Positions 22,665 to 37,799 of a stretch of 64,000 nt of DNA are shown here, one piece after another (position 1 is the stretch's first letter; each line of letters opens with the position of its first letter). The notes under the pieces were generated by a model, which saw only the letters and a list, made by a program, of their open reading frames with translations, was not told the origin of the DNA and made no database searches. The stretch comes from Chlorops oryzae (lineage: Eukaryota > Arthropoda > Insecta > Diptera > Chloropidae), in contig CM035806.1 of the NCBI GenBank assembly GCA_020466095.1, forward strand, positions 168,094,371-168,158,370, written 5' to 3'. Position numbers and translations under genes: made by a program.

Positions 22665-23845
22665 GGGGTAGAGAATCCTCCAACGCCTATCCAAATGGAT
22701 ATCGATCCAACCGGGCAGGAAGAGCGTATCCCCACTGACGAGGAAGATGATTTACTTTCTTTTCCTCAGCCCAGCGCAGACGTCAAAAGTTCTACATCTC
22801 AAAAGGAATCTCTGCCTGGATGAAGCCAAAAGGCTGGCTAAGCCAATGGCTGAAGGGAAGCGAGAGATGGCAGTGTCACTACAAGCGGCAAGGAAAAGGG
22901 ACCGATCCGAGAGCTCACAAAAGCTCCCCAAGAGGCAGATGGGACCATCGGATGAGAGATCCGAAGCTGGGAAGCAACCGGACACAAAAGTCGCACCAGC
23001 AAAGGAACCCAATGCCTCTAAGGAAGCAGAAGGCGGCCTCGGATGTCCTAAGCAGGAGGTTCACAAAAGAGGAACTGGACATAGCGCTTGTCCAGGAACC
23101 CTGGGTTTACGCTGGGACCGTTAAGGGTCTCAACCTACGCGATGGTAAGGTAATCTATGCCAAAAATCACTGCAGACCAAGAACTGCAATCATTGTAAGG
23201 AACAAAATTAACTTTCTCCTCATTTCAGAGCTTTGTTCACTGGATCTGATGGCAATAATTGCAAAGATCCCAACAATCAGAGGAGAGCGAGAGGTGGCAC
23301 TAACGTCTGCCTACCTTCCCTGTGACTGCAACGAGGTACCCACAAGGGACCTTATGGCCCTAGAGGAGCACTGCAGCAGGAGGAACTTCAAATGTCTGGT
23401 CGGATTATTAGAATATATTATTAGTAAAAATATTACTATTCTTAACCGGGGTAACGAATCGATATTTTTTTAACGTCACAAAGGGGGAGGTCCTTGATTT
23501 AACTCTCTCCTGTCCTAACTTGTTGTCTGTTATCTCAAACTGGCACGTCTCAAAAGAAATCTCTAGGTATGTCAGATCATAAAAATATCAGGTTTGACAT
23601 ATGTACATATGTATGTAGATGCACCTACAGACTGTCCATCTCTGGCCAGCCCCAGAATCCTCAACTTTATGGAGGCGCTTGTTGCCCCCTATAAATTTTG
23701 AAACATTTTAAGCCCGTCCACAGTGCTAAAATAGATAAAGAGCCTCAGGATAGTAAATTAAGATGACATTGGGGTTAGCGCAATAGACCCACTATGGATC
23801 CCGGTGCGTACAACTCCCCCACTCAATAATAATAATAATAATACA
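22665..23845 (+). pseudogene. Second decayed LINE fragment: gag-like tail and APE endonuclease, (AAT)n tail
   Basis: 22680-22800 and the basic stretch to about 23010 look like a gag-type ORF end. From about 23060 the frame reads RFTKEELDIALVQEPWVYAG, then GLNLRDGKVIYA, PRTAIIVRNKIN and VALTSAYLPCD. This is an APE-type endonuclease of a LOA/Lian-like LINE (from memory). It jumps abruptly from FKCLVG to LLEYIISKNITILNRGN, so the usual CDANAHH-type catalytic block is deleted. LDLTLSCPNLLSVISNWHVS follows in a shifted frame. It ends near an (AAT)n run (23826-23843), the expected LINE tail, so the reverse transcriptase is missing by internal deletion. Confidence 0.8.
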
Positions 23846-23849
23846 TATA

Positions 23850-25550
23850 AACTAATATCCCTTATTTTTGTAATATAAGGAACTAGTTAAAATTGAAATT
23901 CGCTATACGATTTTCGCTTCTGAGAGAAGAGAGTACTTTCCCTTTGTTTCACCTTTCTAATCACATAAATAAAGCATTTCGAAAGTAAAAATATTTTTTT
24001 AAAATATAACTTTGCCTTTGTTCCGATACTCACTTACAACTTGGGCTTTATTCCGCATTATAACTGGGGTTCTCAGTTATAATTTCTGCCATAGGATAGA
24101 TATGCATAGAAATTTCCTTGAGTTGCTGCTTCTGTCGTTCAACTGTCCCCAATTTAATTTCCGTGGGAAGGTCATCTCTTGGAGGGCGGACTTTCAAAAC
24201 TAACCTCAGATTGGTTCTTTACGTAATATTTGAATCACAAAATTCCAACGGCCTCTTCATTGCGACCTGCCGTGTGATGAAAAAGATGAAATATTTAAAG
24301 CATATTTAAAGGGTAAAATTTTAGTTGTTTTCCTATTAGAATATTGCAAGGCATAGAACAGTTGTACATTTGCCTATTTTTAACTCCCATTATATACCGC
24401 GATAAGTTCAATATTGTTAAAAATTTCCGTTCACATTGCAACGTAAAAACTCTTCATATATTCGAGATAATTTTAAACTAGCTTCCGCCCGACATATAAT
24501 TAATTTAATTGATATTTTGTTTTCCTCTTCAGATATGAAATGCGACATGCTCAATAATATATCGGCATGAAAGAGCGCTCAGATGCAGTTAGTGTACTGC
24601 AAGAAATTTTGCAGCTATAATATATTTTTATAAAAAAAAAAAAAATGTTTAAAAAATTCTTATCATCTTGGGAACTCTGGGAACCAGAAATTACCAGAAA
24701 AAGAGATAACAAAAAATCGTAAAATGTTCGAGATTTTTGAAAGTTCATAGCTACAAGATGGAGTTTTTAGGATCAGTTCTTGCTACAATTTTTTTTTTGT
24801 CAAGTCCAAGGCTAAAAACTTTTCACAGATTACAAAATAAAATATTGAATGGGTTAAGAGGTATAGCCAATAAGTAAGTGCACAAATTAATTCTCGGTTA
24901 GGCTTTTTGAGATCGATTTAAAACGAAAACTTGAGCCCATCTGACCTAGCCAAATATACGGACTTGCTTTATTCACCAAGAAATTTCAGAAACTGCAGTA
25001 AAATTTTGGTTTACATTCGATAACCACCAAAAATATCTCACAGTGTAAATGAATAAAACAAACAATTGAGTTCTCTTGTGACGTAGTTGCGCAGTAGATA
25101 TTTTTCTTTTGGGCGTCCGGAGTAGGTTTTGTGTTTTTCTATGCATCATATGGCATGTTTCTACATGGTGTTTTATTGAATTTTTTTTGCGGTTTACGTA
25201 TTTTAAGAGTTAAAACACCTACAATTTAACGTGTTTTACCATACAAATCACTGTAAAACATCATTTAAACACAGCTTAAAACTCTACATCTCTACGATAA
25301 TCGATCAAATAATCGATAATAAGAACACATCCCAAATGCCAAAAGAATTTAATTTGAAATTGGAATGGCGGGCTCTGATATTGTTAAGTTTTTTTTTATG
25401 CATTAATCTTCTTGTGGATTAGGGTGGGTGTCCCGCATTGAATTTTTATACAATTGGCCTCCTTAGTTGAAATTAAAACACAGGAACTGTCAAAAAATGC
25501 GAGTAAAAACGCTTGTGCTTTAGCGTCGTGTTTTACTAAAACAACTCAAG
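23850..25550. other. No gene seen
   Basis: AT-rich sequence. The small open frames at 24012-24309 and 25231-25422 show no domain, splice or codon evidence. Confidence 0.5.
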
Positions 25551-25556
25551 CTAATA

Positions 25557-26009
25557 GGCCGTTTACATATGCCGTTTTATTCGCGTTTTAGCTACTTTGC
25601 CCGTTTTATCACTAAAACAACTTAGATTTTTCCCGTTTTATCATATAAAACTAAAACGAGAAACTTTCCTGTTTTAATTTAAAACAAGTAGCTAAATAAG
25701 ATAAATCCTGCTTATAACTGATAAAAAAAATCGAAATCTGAGTGTCATCACTATAAAAATGGAAAACATATGGTCATTGAAATTTCTAATTTAAAATTTG
25801 TGAGGTTGTTTCCACAACCAATGTAGAAAACGAACGCAATTTCAATAATTGCTTCTTTCTAAATTACAATATTCACTCATATTTCACGTGTTGAGCAAAC
25901 AAAAGATAACCACAAAATGACAAAACGACGTGCGCATATGTAAACACCTCGTTTTGACTTAGTCGTTTTAGCTTAAACCAGTAGCGCTAAAACATATATG
26001 TAAATGCCC
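25557..26009. mobile_element. TIR MITE, 453 bp, TA target site
   Basis: TA|GGCCGTTTACATATG at the left and CATATATGTAAATGCCC|TA at the right form imperfect inverted ends with a TA duplication, as in Tc1/mariner-type elements. The interior repeats CGTTTTA and AAAACG motifs symmetrically. Confidence 0.65.
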
Positions 26010-26510
26010 TATAAAACACTAAATGGAAACATATCATGACTTTCGAGGTAGGTAGTGAAATTTCCGTCTGGGTTACGGCTACTCGTTGAGCTGAAAATTT
26101 ATCGATAGTCGTGCCATTCGATATTTTCGATTATTTGGATTGAAATATCGATAGTATCAGAAATATTAGGTTATTCGTTCAAAACTTTATACATTTGTAC
26201 AAAACATCATTTTATTTCAATGTCATTTACTCTACGCTGTGCCAATAAAAGCGCCAATCCATGGAAAAGGGAAATGGGGATGTAAGATCTGGGTAATGCT
26301 GCCAATAATACAAATAAAATATATACATGCAGGAGCAAATACATATATGGTTAGATTATGTATTTTCTCAAATCAAAGCGGAGTGTTTAAAATCTGAATT
26401 ATTCAAAAATATCGTCATTCATCATTACAATTGTTCGTTTAATATGTATGCATAAAACAATTCCGAAACTAGACACTTAAAATCTTAAATTCGATAATAC
26501 CATCGATTAG

Positions 26511-28165
26511 CCTTTTACACTAGTCAATTCCCATTTTCAGAACAAAACGATAACATATCGTTATCGAAAAATGGAGCGTTTCTTGTAGGCCTTTTACACT
26601 AGTCAATTGTTAACCGTCATATTCTCATTTTCAGAACAAAACGGTAATATATCGTTATAGAAAAATTATGCGGTTCTTGGTTGCCTTACTCGCTCAATCC
26701 GTTTTGCCCGCTTTCGCTTATTGAACTTATCTGTGGCTGGGGGCAAATTTCTGACAATTATTTTTTTTTAGGATCTTACATTCTCGTATGGACTGAAAAC
26801 GATAGATTGAAAACTAGTTTTCATATTATAAGAAATGAATATAATGAAATTTATTCTTTTAACAATATGAAAAGCACCTGGATAGTTTACTGCTAAAAAT
26901 TATATATATACAGGCATGCTCTTGAAATCAAATCCTCACAACAAAATTCGAATTCAATTTAAAATCACATTTGCATTCTCTGATTTTAATTTTAATTATT
27001 TTCGATTCGAATTGACAAATGAAATCGAATAAATCGCCTTGCTCTACAAATCGAATCCCCATAAAATCTTATTTATAACAATACATTTCAAAGTTGTGTC
27101 GAAATTAAAAGTCGTCAAGAAAACATGAAGCACAATGAAATATTTTTTGAATATTTTTAAGGGGTAAGCACAAGAATTCTTTGCAAGATAAAATTTTGCT
27201 GGGGGCCACAAGCAACCGCAACCAGCCTTATCACGGGCGAGAAGATAGTCACAGTAGCAGCTATTGGCTGAATCAGAGATACATAATTCATTTTGATGGA
27301 ATTCTTTAAAAAATCACCCCTGTGTGCAAGAGGAAAATATCATAAAAGGCACACAGAACAAGAATTGACGATCAATTCTTTCGAGTTACTCGAGAGTCAG
27401 ACACACGAACAATGTTTTCAAACAATTAAGGAAGTGGAAGAACACGCGCGAAGAAATGAGATAGTTTTTGGTTAAATGTTTCGGAACAATCTGTGCTTCT
27501 CTTTTTTTTTCTCGTGCACTCAAATGAGATGTTTTCGAAATATTGTTCGTGTGTCTGACTCTAGAGTTAGTAGTGGGACTCATGCAGGGTCGCAAATAGC
27601 CTTCGTAAATTTTGCGATCGCAAATTTTCCGACGCTTCATGAGCGACCCTTCGAAAGCGCTTCGCAAAATCTTGTTTAAATCAGCTGTTTGTTGAGATAA
27701 GGCTCTCTCACATCGTAAAACATGCCTGACGGCAAGGTTGAATTATTGGCAATTGAATTATGATATAATGAAAAACTATTCTTAATTTGATAAATTTGAT
27801 TTTTTTTCGATAAATTAAAGTTTATTTATGTTCAAACTGGTTCTTCTTCGACAAATGAAGGCTTAAACCTTTTTTTACATTATGTCCTAGGCTTGTCAAA
27901 CGCGATGGGCCGTGTATGCCCGCCCAGATTATTATGCGAAATAACTAACGACGTTTTGCGAAGCGAAAACCAATGGGAAAGTTTGTCACGCTTCGTAAAA
28001 TTTCTTTCATACAAATTTTGACAGTTCATTTCCCATTTCGCAAAGTTTCCCATTTCGCAAAATTTGCGACCCTGCATGAGTCCCACTAGTGTAAAAGCGA
28101 ATGCAACTCCAAAAGGTAATATCGATAGGAATTGACGACGGTCAACAATTGACTAGTGTAAAAGG
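26511..28165. mobile_element. Composite TIR element with CCTTTTACACTAGT ends
   Basis: CCTTTTACACTAGTCAATT occurs at 26511 and 26590. Its reverse complement AATTGACTAGTGTAAAAGG ends at 28165, and ACTAGTGTAAAAG occurs at about 28085-28097. The best pair is 26590 with 28165 (about 29 bp including GTTRACCGTC), enclosing about 1.58 kb. The 26511-26670 part is a local duplication of the end. A second TIR element lies inside. No transposase is visible. Confidence 0.5.
27575..28088. mobile_element. Nested TIR element, AGTGGGACTCATGCAGGGTC ends
   Basis: AGTGGGACTCATGCAGGGTC (27575) and GACCCTGCATGAGTCCCACT (ending about 28086) are perfect 20 bp inverted ends, extending to GCAAAT. The interior has TTTGCGA/CGCTTCG motifs in both orientations. 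A fragment of the same family lies at 10969-11075. The open frames on both strands in it are not genes. Confidence 0.8.
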
Positions 28166-28169
28166 TTTC

Positions 28170-28860
28170 TATGTGTAGCCATTCGATGCTATCGATAGTG
28201 AGTGCCATCGATAGTTTTGCAGCTCTAGTCTATCATTGAAAATCATAAGAGTAGAAAGTGTAAAATTTGAAGTTGAATTGTGTATCTTTTGATCCTTGGC
28301 AGACGGAATATTAAATATGCTATGACTATGGGTAAATATTAATTGAATCGATTCGAATTTTTGTTGGGAATGTCTCGTCTCGTTTCGTTTCGTCTCGTCT
28401 CTCTCCCTGCAATTTGAAGTTTCCATTTTATATATTTGCTGCGAATGTATATATGCGCAGATGTAAATAGATATGTGTATTTGTGTGTGTGTGTGTTATG
28501 TGTGTATAAATGTATGAAAAATTGCATATACCACATAATCAGCAACAACAAAACCCCCACGATACTTGCCCAAACGGTACGTATGCATACGAGAGCATGT
28601 GTGCGTGTGTGTGTGTGCTCGTTTGCTCCATTTAAACTAGGTCATATTGTGATTGGCTATAAAAGTAGCAGGATATTAAAAAACGGATGGGGGCAAGCAA
28701 ATGTGTGTGCGTGTGCATATGTTCATATGACTGCGAAATGAGAGAGAAAGACAAAAAAAAAAGTGCATATTTGCTTGGTATCAGACACGCATGATATGCA
28801 TACACACTTGTTTATTCGCATGTACGCATGTATGCACATATGTATGCAATTGTATATGGC
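28170..28860. other. No gene seen; microsatellites and ATCGATAG motifs
   Basis: CTATCGATAG-type motifs (28187-28212), TCTCGTCTCGTTTCG pentamers (28371-28400) and TGTG/CATA runs are present. ATCGATA resembles the DREF-binding DRE, but occurrences are few. Confidence 0.4.
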
Positions 28861-30305
28861 ATCACTCCTTGTACTAATGCGTTTTATTATGTACATACAA
28901 CGCTCAAGGGCTATCATATTGATTAGATGCATTCATATGAGTAGACCCAGGAGGAAATGAGAAGAACTTGCCCGATATATATCCTCATAGTTTGCTTAAA
29001 AACAAGCACGTTTCCTACTGGGTAACTCAGAAGCTGGCTTGGCACGCACAGCAAGAGAAATGCAAACAACAACAGATTTTGAAACTTGTTTTCTTTTTCT
29101 CTCCTACATACGTTCTCTCTTCTCTTCGATATACATAGGTACATATACTATAAAGTTAGTAGTTGTCTGTTTTGCTACTTGCTCTGTGTTGTTGTTGTTG
29201 TTGTTGTCGTTTTATTAAATTCTGTTATTCTCTATTAAGTTGGAGGGCTCCGTGTAAACAAAGTATTTTCCCAGATTTAAGCATTGTTGCAATTGCTGCC
29301 CTTTAATAATAACTAACAACAAGAACAACAACAACACAACAATTTAAGTGAATGCATGTATACAGAATAATACATATGTATGCTTATGTTCGAAGTGCAA
29401 ACATATATATATATATATGTTTGTATAACAAACAAGAATAAACATATACATACGTCCATACCATGCTCGTGAGCAATGAGAATAAGCAGAGATATACAAA
29501 TATATGTATATACAAAGAAAGAGTCATATTAAAATGCGCCACAATACACAATGAGAATAGAATAACACCATCGCATCGACAGCAAATGACCTGCAGAATA
29601 AGTCAATTTGCCAAACTATGAGTACTTGAAGTTACTGAAATTGATATCAAAATCGTATCACGTTTTTATTATCATACGAGTCTAGGGCTATCAGATTCTG
29701 TTTGATGTCATTCGATAGTAGACAAGAAATGTATGAATTGCTTTATTCCCATTATTTGCTTAAAAGCCGAAATAGAAGCTGGCTTGACGCCAGCAAGAAA
29801 ATCAAACGATTTTGAAGTTTTCTTTTTCTCTAATACAGTTCTTTTTACTTGTATAATATTACATATACTATAAAGTTAGAATAGTTTCTGTTTTGCTACT
29901 TGCTCTGTTGCTTTTTTTTTTTTTTCGTTTTATTACAATTCTGTATTCTGTATTAATTGCTCCGTGTACAAAGTAATTTCAGCCAAATTAATGACTTGAT
30001 CATACATATTGCTGCTTTATAATGATAAGAACTAAAACAATCACTTCACTCGTCAACAAACAATTATAAAGTGAATGCATTTAAAAAACAGAAAATAATA
30101 TGTATGCTAGTACAAGACGAAACATATTTTATTTATAAATGTTGAAAAAAACAAATGACATAAAATATGACAATAGTCATATCTCAGCTCGTGAGTCATA
30201 TGAGAATAAAGCAGAGATATACAAATATATGTATATACAAAGAAAGAGTCATATTAAAATGCGCCACAATACACAATGAGAATAGAATAACACCATCGAC
30301 ATCGA
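28860..30305 (+). repeat. Two-copy direct duplication upstream of WDR26 (unit ~0.7 kb)
   Basis: Copy 1 (about 28860-29580) and copy 2 (about 29640-30305) share an ordered series of blocks: GGGCTATCA, GAAGCTGGCTTG, TTTTGAA...TTTTCTTTTTCTC, TATACTATAAAGTTAG, TCTGTTTTGCTACTTGCTCTG, GTGAATGCAT and CTCGTGAG. They finish with an 88 bp segment identical in both (29486-29573 and 30211-30298). Earlier parts differ mainly by small indels in simple repeats. Confidence 0.9.
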
Positions 30306-30660
30306 CAGCAAACGACTGACAGCAGCTACAGCAACAACGCAATTTTATTCATAACTTGATAAGGTGTGTATTTGTGATGTTGATTAAGAAGAAGAAGAAG
30401 AAGAAGAAGACGTAGGCAGCAAGGTAAATAGGGTGAAAAGACGGAGAGATGAAGAGAGCGCAAATTTAGCAGAATATGTGTGCGTGTGTGTGTGTGTGTG
30501 ACTGAGCGAGCGAGCGACCGAACGAGTGAGTGAGTAAGTGTAGCATGGAAGAGAGGTAGAGGTAGGAACGAAGTGAAAGAAGAAGAAGAAGATGATGAAA
30601 AGGAAAGAAACATATGGAAACAGTAGGAAATTTCGTTTTCTATTTACAATATTTATTTAT
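30306..30660. repeat. GAAGAAGAA / GTGTGT low-complexity stretch
   Basis: (GAA)n at 30387-30411 and 30580-30600 and (GT)n at 30480-30500. It lies just before the putative WDR26 leader; no coding sequence. Confidence 0.7.
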
Positions 30661-31092
30661 ATTTTTCTTCTTTTTTTTAGTGGCTTGTAGTGTACTTTGT
30701 TATGGAATGTTCAGGACATTCGGTTAATTAATGCCTTGCCCTTCTGGATAATGCGCTCGGATTCGATCAGCATTGTACGTTGAAGCGTACGCGACAAACT
30801 GGCCATAAGAGTTCAGAGAAATCTTCCGAAAGAGAAGTGTCTCAATGTTCTAGAAGAAAACGGGAGAAACTACGCAGCGGAACGACAAAGGCATTAGGAA
30901 TCGATTAGGAGCGGAGCAGAGTGGAGTGAGTCGAGTCGAGTCGCGTATTAAGCGTGCAGAGTCTTGTGGTGCAGTGCAGCGAATTACTTTACCACCCACT
31001 CGACGTCACGACATTACTAAAAGTCAAAGACACAGAAACCTCAACCGAATTGAACAAAAAAAAAAAAAAAAAGAACAGTGCAGAGCGGAGAC

Positions 31093-31610
31093 AAATGAGT
31101 AGAGTAGAGTAGAGTAGAGTTAAATTGAATTGAACTGAATTGAACTGAACAAAGAACAAAGAGACAAGACTTTCGTGTGGACGTGTAAAAGTGTGAACGA
31201 ACTGAACGGAAGAGTCGGTTCTCTTGACTGCTGGGTGAACTAGACTAGCTGGACAATCGGAGAAATCGAAATCGAGTGCAATCAACACGGCAGTAAAAAA
31301 AAAACGAAAAAGACGAAGGCGACGGTGACGGCGAAGGCGAAGGTGAAGCCGTTAGCTGAGGCAAGGTGGGGGTGGTGTCGACTGCCTCTACAAAGAGCAG
31401 CGTGTTAGGTGTGAAGAAAGGGGGAGCCGTTCTTGGTCGTAACTGCTGCGAGCGAGTTCGAGTGCGAGAAGCGCTGGTGTCTTTGTTAACGAGTTGGGTG
31501 AACAAAGAGACTCAAAATTGATAGAAATAACAGGAAAGCTGCTGCAACTGGTGCCTCACCCGAGGACCAGCCGCCGCGCAAGAAAGGACGACGCTCAGCA
31601 GCAGGAGGAT

Positions 31611-31641
<31 letters not shown>

Positions 31642-32170
31642 GTCGACTTCCGAAGCAGCGAGCGCCAGCACGAGCAGTAGTTCGACGAGTGCGAGTGCGA
31701 GTGCGAATACGAGTGCTGCGAGTACGAGTAGAATCAGTAGCTGTAGCCGTGGTCCCAGTTCAGCTTTGCCCGTAGACGCAGAAACAGCGTCCACCTCACG
31801 CGCAGCACAGCAACAACAGCAACAACAGCAACAACAACAACAAAACAATCGAGAAAGACAAAGCACGATCAAAGTTGAATCACAGAACAAAAACAACAAC
31901 GATTTAAAGAGCAACAAACAAAACAATAATAAAAGCAGCAGTAGCAGCAGCGGCAGTTCGAGCGCCAGCACCAGTGCCAGCACCAGTGCCAGTGCAAGCA
32001 CCAGTGCCAGCGGAAGTAAAGCGAAAAGCGCAAGCGGAAGTGACGGCGGAAAGGAGTCACAAACAAAACGAAAGGCTACTTCAGAGGGATCCTCGGAGAG
32101 AACGACGACAGCTGCTGCAGCGGCAACAGCGGCTGCTGGTGAAAAAAAGGGCGAGAATTCGGGATCGAAA
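31093..32170 (+). promoter_or_regulatory. Putative WDR26 5' leader, ATG-free for 1.07 kb
   Basis: After an ATG at 31093, which opens a five-codon frame (ATG AGT AGA GTA GAG TAG), no ATG occurs in any frame until 32171. That is where the WDR26 frame supplies its first methionine. From 31502 the WDR26 frame itself is open without a Met, reading KRLKIDRNN, PEDQPPRKKGRRS, then Ala/Ser-rich and poly-Gln runs. The region is therefore either a long ATG-purged 5' UTR, or coding through non-AUG initiation or an unseen upstream exon. The transcription start is not identifiable; GAGTCGAGTCGAG and GAGTAGAGTAGAG repeats lie at 30927-31121. Confidence 0.65.
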
Positions 32171-35419
<3,249 letters not shown>

Positions 35420-36016
35420 TCCAGGAAGAAACGGCAGCAGCAAAAGAAATACAAGTCATATCGCTGACATTGTTAGAGCAAAATCACCACAGCTGCAGTC
35501 GTTTTTTAATAAGGAGCATCCACCCCATCATCTCCTCCACAAGCGAACATAAATATACATACATGCAATAAGCCACACAAAAAAAAAAAAAACACCCGTA
35601 CACAGACACACCTACACAAACACACATACACACATACACACATACACACACTACACACATACACACCTACACACATACACACCTACACACATACACACAT
35701 ACACACCTACACACATACACACCTACACACACTACACACATACACACATACACACAACACACACTAAACACGCGCGCATGCATATACGTATACAGTTATA
35801 TGTATGTTTGTAGTTGTAAGAATTATATTCGTAATTTCTCGATAGTGTTTAAGGCTAATGCTCTAGATTTAGCTATAGCTTTAGATCTTATAATCTAGTT
35901 AAGCATAAAACGAATTAATTACGCGAATTCAGAAAGCTTCCTGTATTTTTGAGGAAGTTGTTCGCGTACATAAAACATCAACGTCTTCTGTATGCAGATA
36001 TACATATATTCTAACC

Positions 36017-36071
<55 letters not shown>

Positions 36072-36835
36072 CATAAAGACACTCACTCACGAAAAACTAC
36101 AACAAAGAAAGCAAAAAAAAAAAAAGATTGCATTCTTTGAACATTCAAATCTAGAAAGACACAACTGCACAGAATATGAGGTGTTAAGGGACACGTTTGT
36201 TTAACTCTCATACTCTCGACATACATACATACATAGATACTTATATTGTATGCACAATTGACATAAGCGATAAGCGATTATCTCTATACATCGTACGTAT
36301 ACTTATGTACATACAAATTGTGTATCGATGGAGAGTGTCAAACGTCATTGAAATAGCAAAAAGTTCATTTCAGAGTAGTGCCCCCCCTTCCAAATGTATT
36401 CATAATATTTCCCCCAAAACCCTCCGCCGTTATTATTTTTTTTTTTTTTTTTTTTTTTTTTACGAATTCATGTCATTTTTTCATTTAGTTTAATTTTATT
36501 TGTTTGGTTTAGACATATAAGCATACTGTGTACTATAAAAAAAAAAAAAAATTTTTTTTTTAATCAACTTAAGAAGATAAAAACTATGTAGTTAGGACTA
36601 AGGTTCATGCTAGTAAAACAAAAAAAATTTTTCCTACGCCAAGTTGTGTGTGTTCCCCAATTCGGATAAACAGATTTTTTTTTCCAATTATCTCTAACAT
36701 CTATAGAATATTCAATTCTTTTTAAGAAGTGTTTTTTAGAAAATTTCTATAGTCATTTAGGTCTTCTTGTTCGTGTTTTTTTTTTTTTTTCGGAATAAAG
36801 CAAGCAATCACGTTGAATAAAAAAAAAAAAAAAAA
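35420..36835 (+). other. WDR26 3' UTR with candidate poly(A) signals
   Basis: The stretch after the stop contains (CACACATA)n (35600-35765), (TA)n (36018-36070), a T-run (36439-36461) and AATAAA at 36794-36799 and 36816-36821. These are followed by an A-run. The long distance to a good signal suggests a UTR of about 1.4 kb, though earlier cleavage cannot be excluded. No further coding sequence is seen. Confidence 0.55.
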
Positions 36836-37374
36836 AGAATTCGCTTGTTTTAAACTTTCGGTCTAAGTTCTGTGCGATATACTGAAATTAAGATTGAAAG
36901 ATTTCGAAAGATTTTTTCGATTTTTCGAAAATAAATTTTTTTTATGGAACACTTCAACGGCATTTTATTTTAAATTCTACCTTTTAATAGTTTTAAGTGA
37001 ATTTCTTAACAAATACATAAAGATAATACACTTAATATATACAAATGCATATGAATATGCATATAAATTATGAAATAAATAAAAAAGAAACAAAAACAAA
37101 CAAAAAATGCTATAGTAAATATGTACATAATTACAAGATATAATTGACCCCCCACCCCAAAAAAAAAAAAAAAAAAGGAGAGTGGAAAGTTTTTGAAATT
37201 CCGAAAATAAGAGATCATTTTCGTTTTCGAAATTCCCCCTCTCTCCGGTCGCTGTCGAATGGAACTGCATTTCCATATGGATGGATGTGGGACTGCGGAC
37301 TGCCGCTCGATACTCGCTCTTCTTCAAAAACGCCGACAAATATTTTTCATACATACATAAATGTGTAAATAAAT

Positions 37375-37690
37375 ACGTACATACATAAATACATACATAC
37401 GAACGTACATACGTACATACATACGTACGTACATACATACGTACATACATACGTACGTACATACAATACATACATACATACATACGTACGTACATACATA
37501 CGTACGTACTACATACATACGTACGTACATACATACGTACGTACATACATACGTACGTACATACATACGTACGTACATACATACAATACATACATACATA
37601 CATACATACATACATACACACTTACATACATACAAACTTACATACACACATACATACATACATAAACACATACAATTTACGTACATAAAG
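37375..37690. repeat. (CATA)n/(CGTA)n tetranucleotide array, ~300 bp
   Basis: CATACATACGTACGTA units with an internal higher-order alternation of CATACATA and CGTACGTA blocks. The minus-strand Cys-Met-Tyr-Val frames are artefacts. Confidence 0.95.
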
Positions 37691-37734
37691 AAGCTTAAAT
37701 ATCCTAACAGTACATAAAAATTATATATATCTAA

Positions 37735-37746
37735 CATATATAAATA

Positions 37747-37790
<44 letters not shown>
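37735..37790. repeat. (TA)n microsatellite
   Basis: TA dinucleotides, self-complementary; no function inferred. Confidence 0.95.
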
Positions 37791-37792
<2 letters not shown>

Positions 37793-37799
37793 GTCTATT

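Noticed and set aside
22747..23124. Host gene with a basic N-terminal region
   Set aside because: Frames are broken and lead into APE endonuclease sequence; this is a LINE gag remnant.
26101..28212. DRE-like TATCGATA promoter motifs
   Set aside because: Only a few copies, within or beside TE sequence, and no associated gene start.
36977..37737. Minus-strand Cys-Met-Tyr-Val frames
   Set aside because: Artefact of the CATA/CGTA tetranucleotide array.
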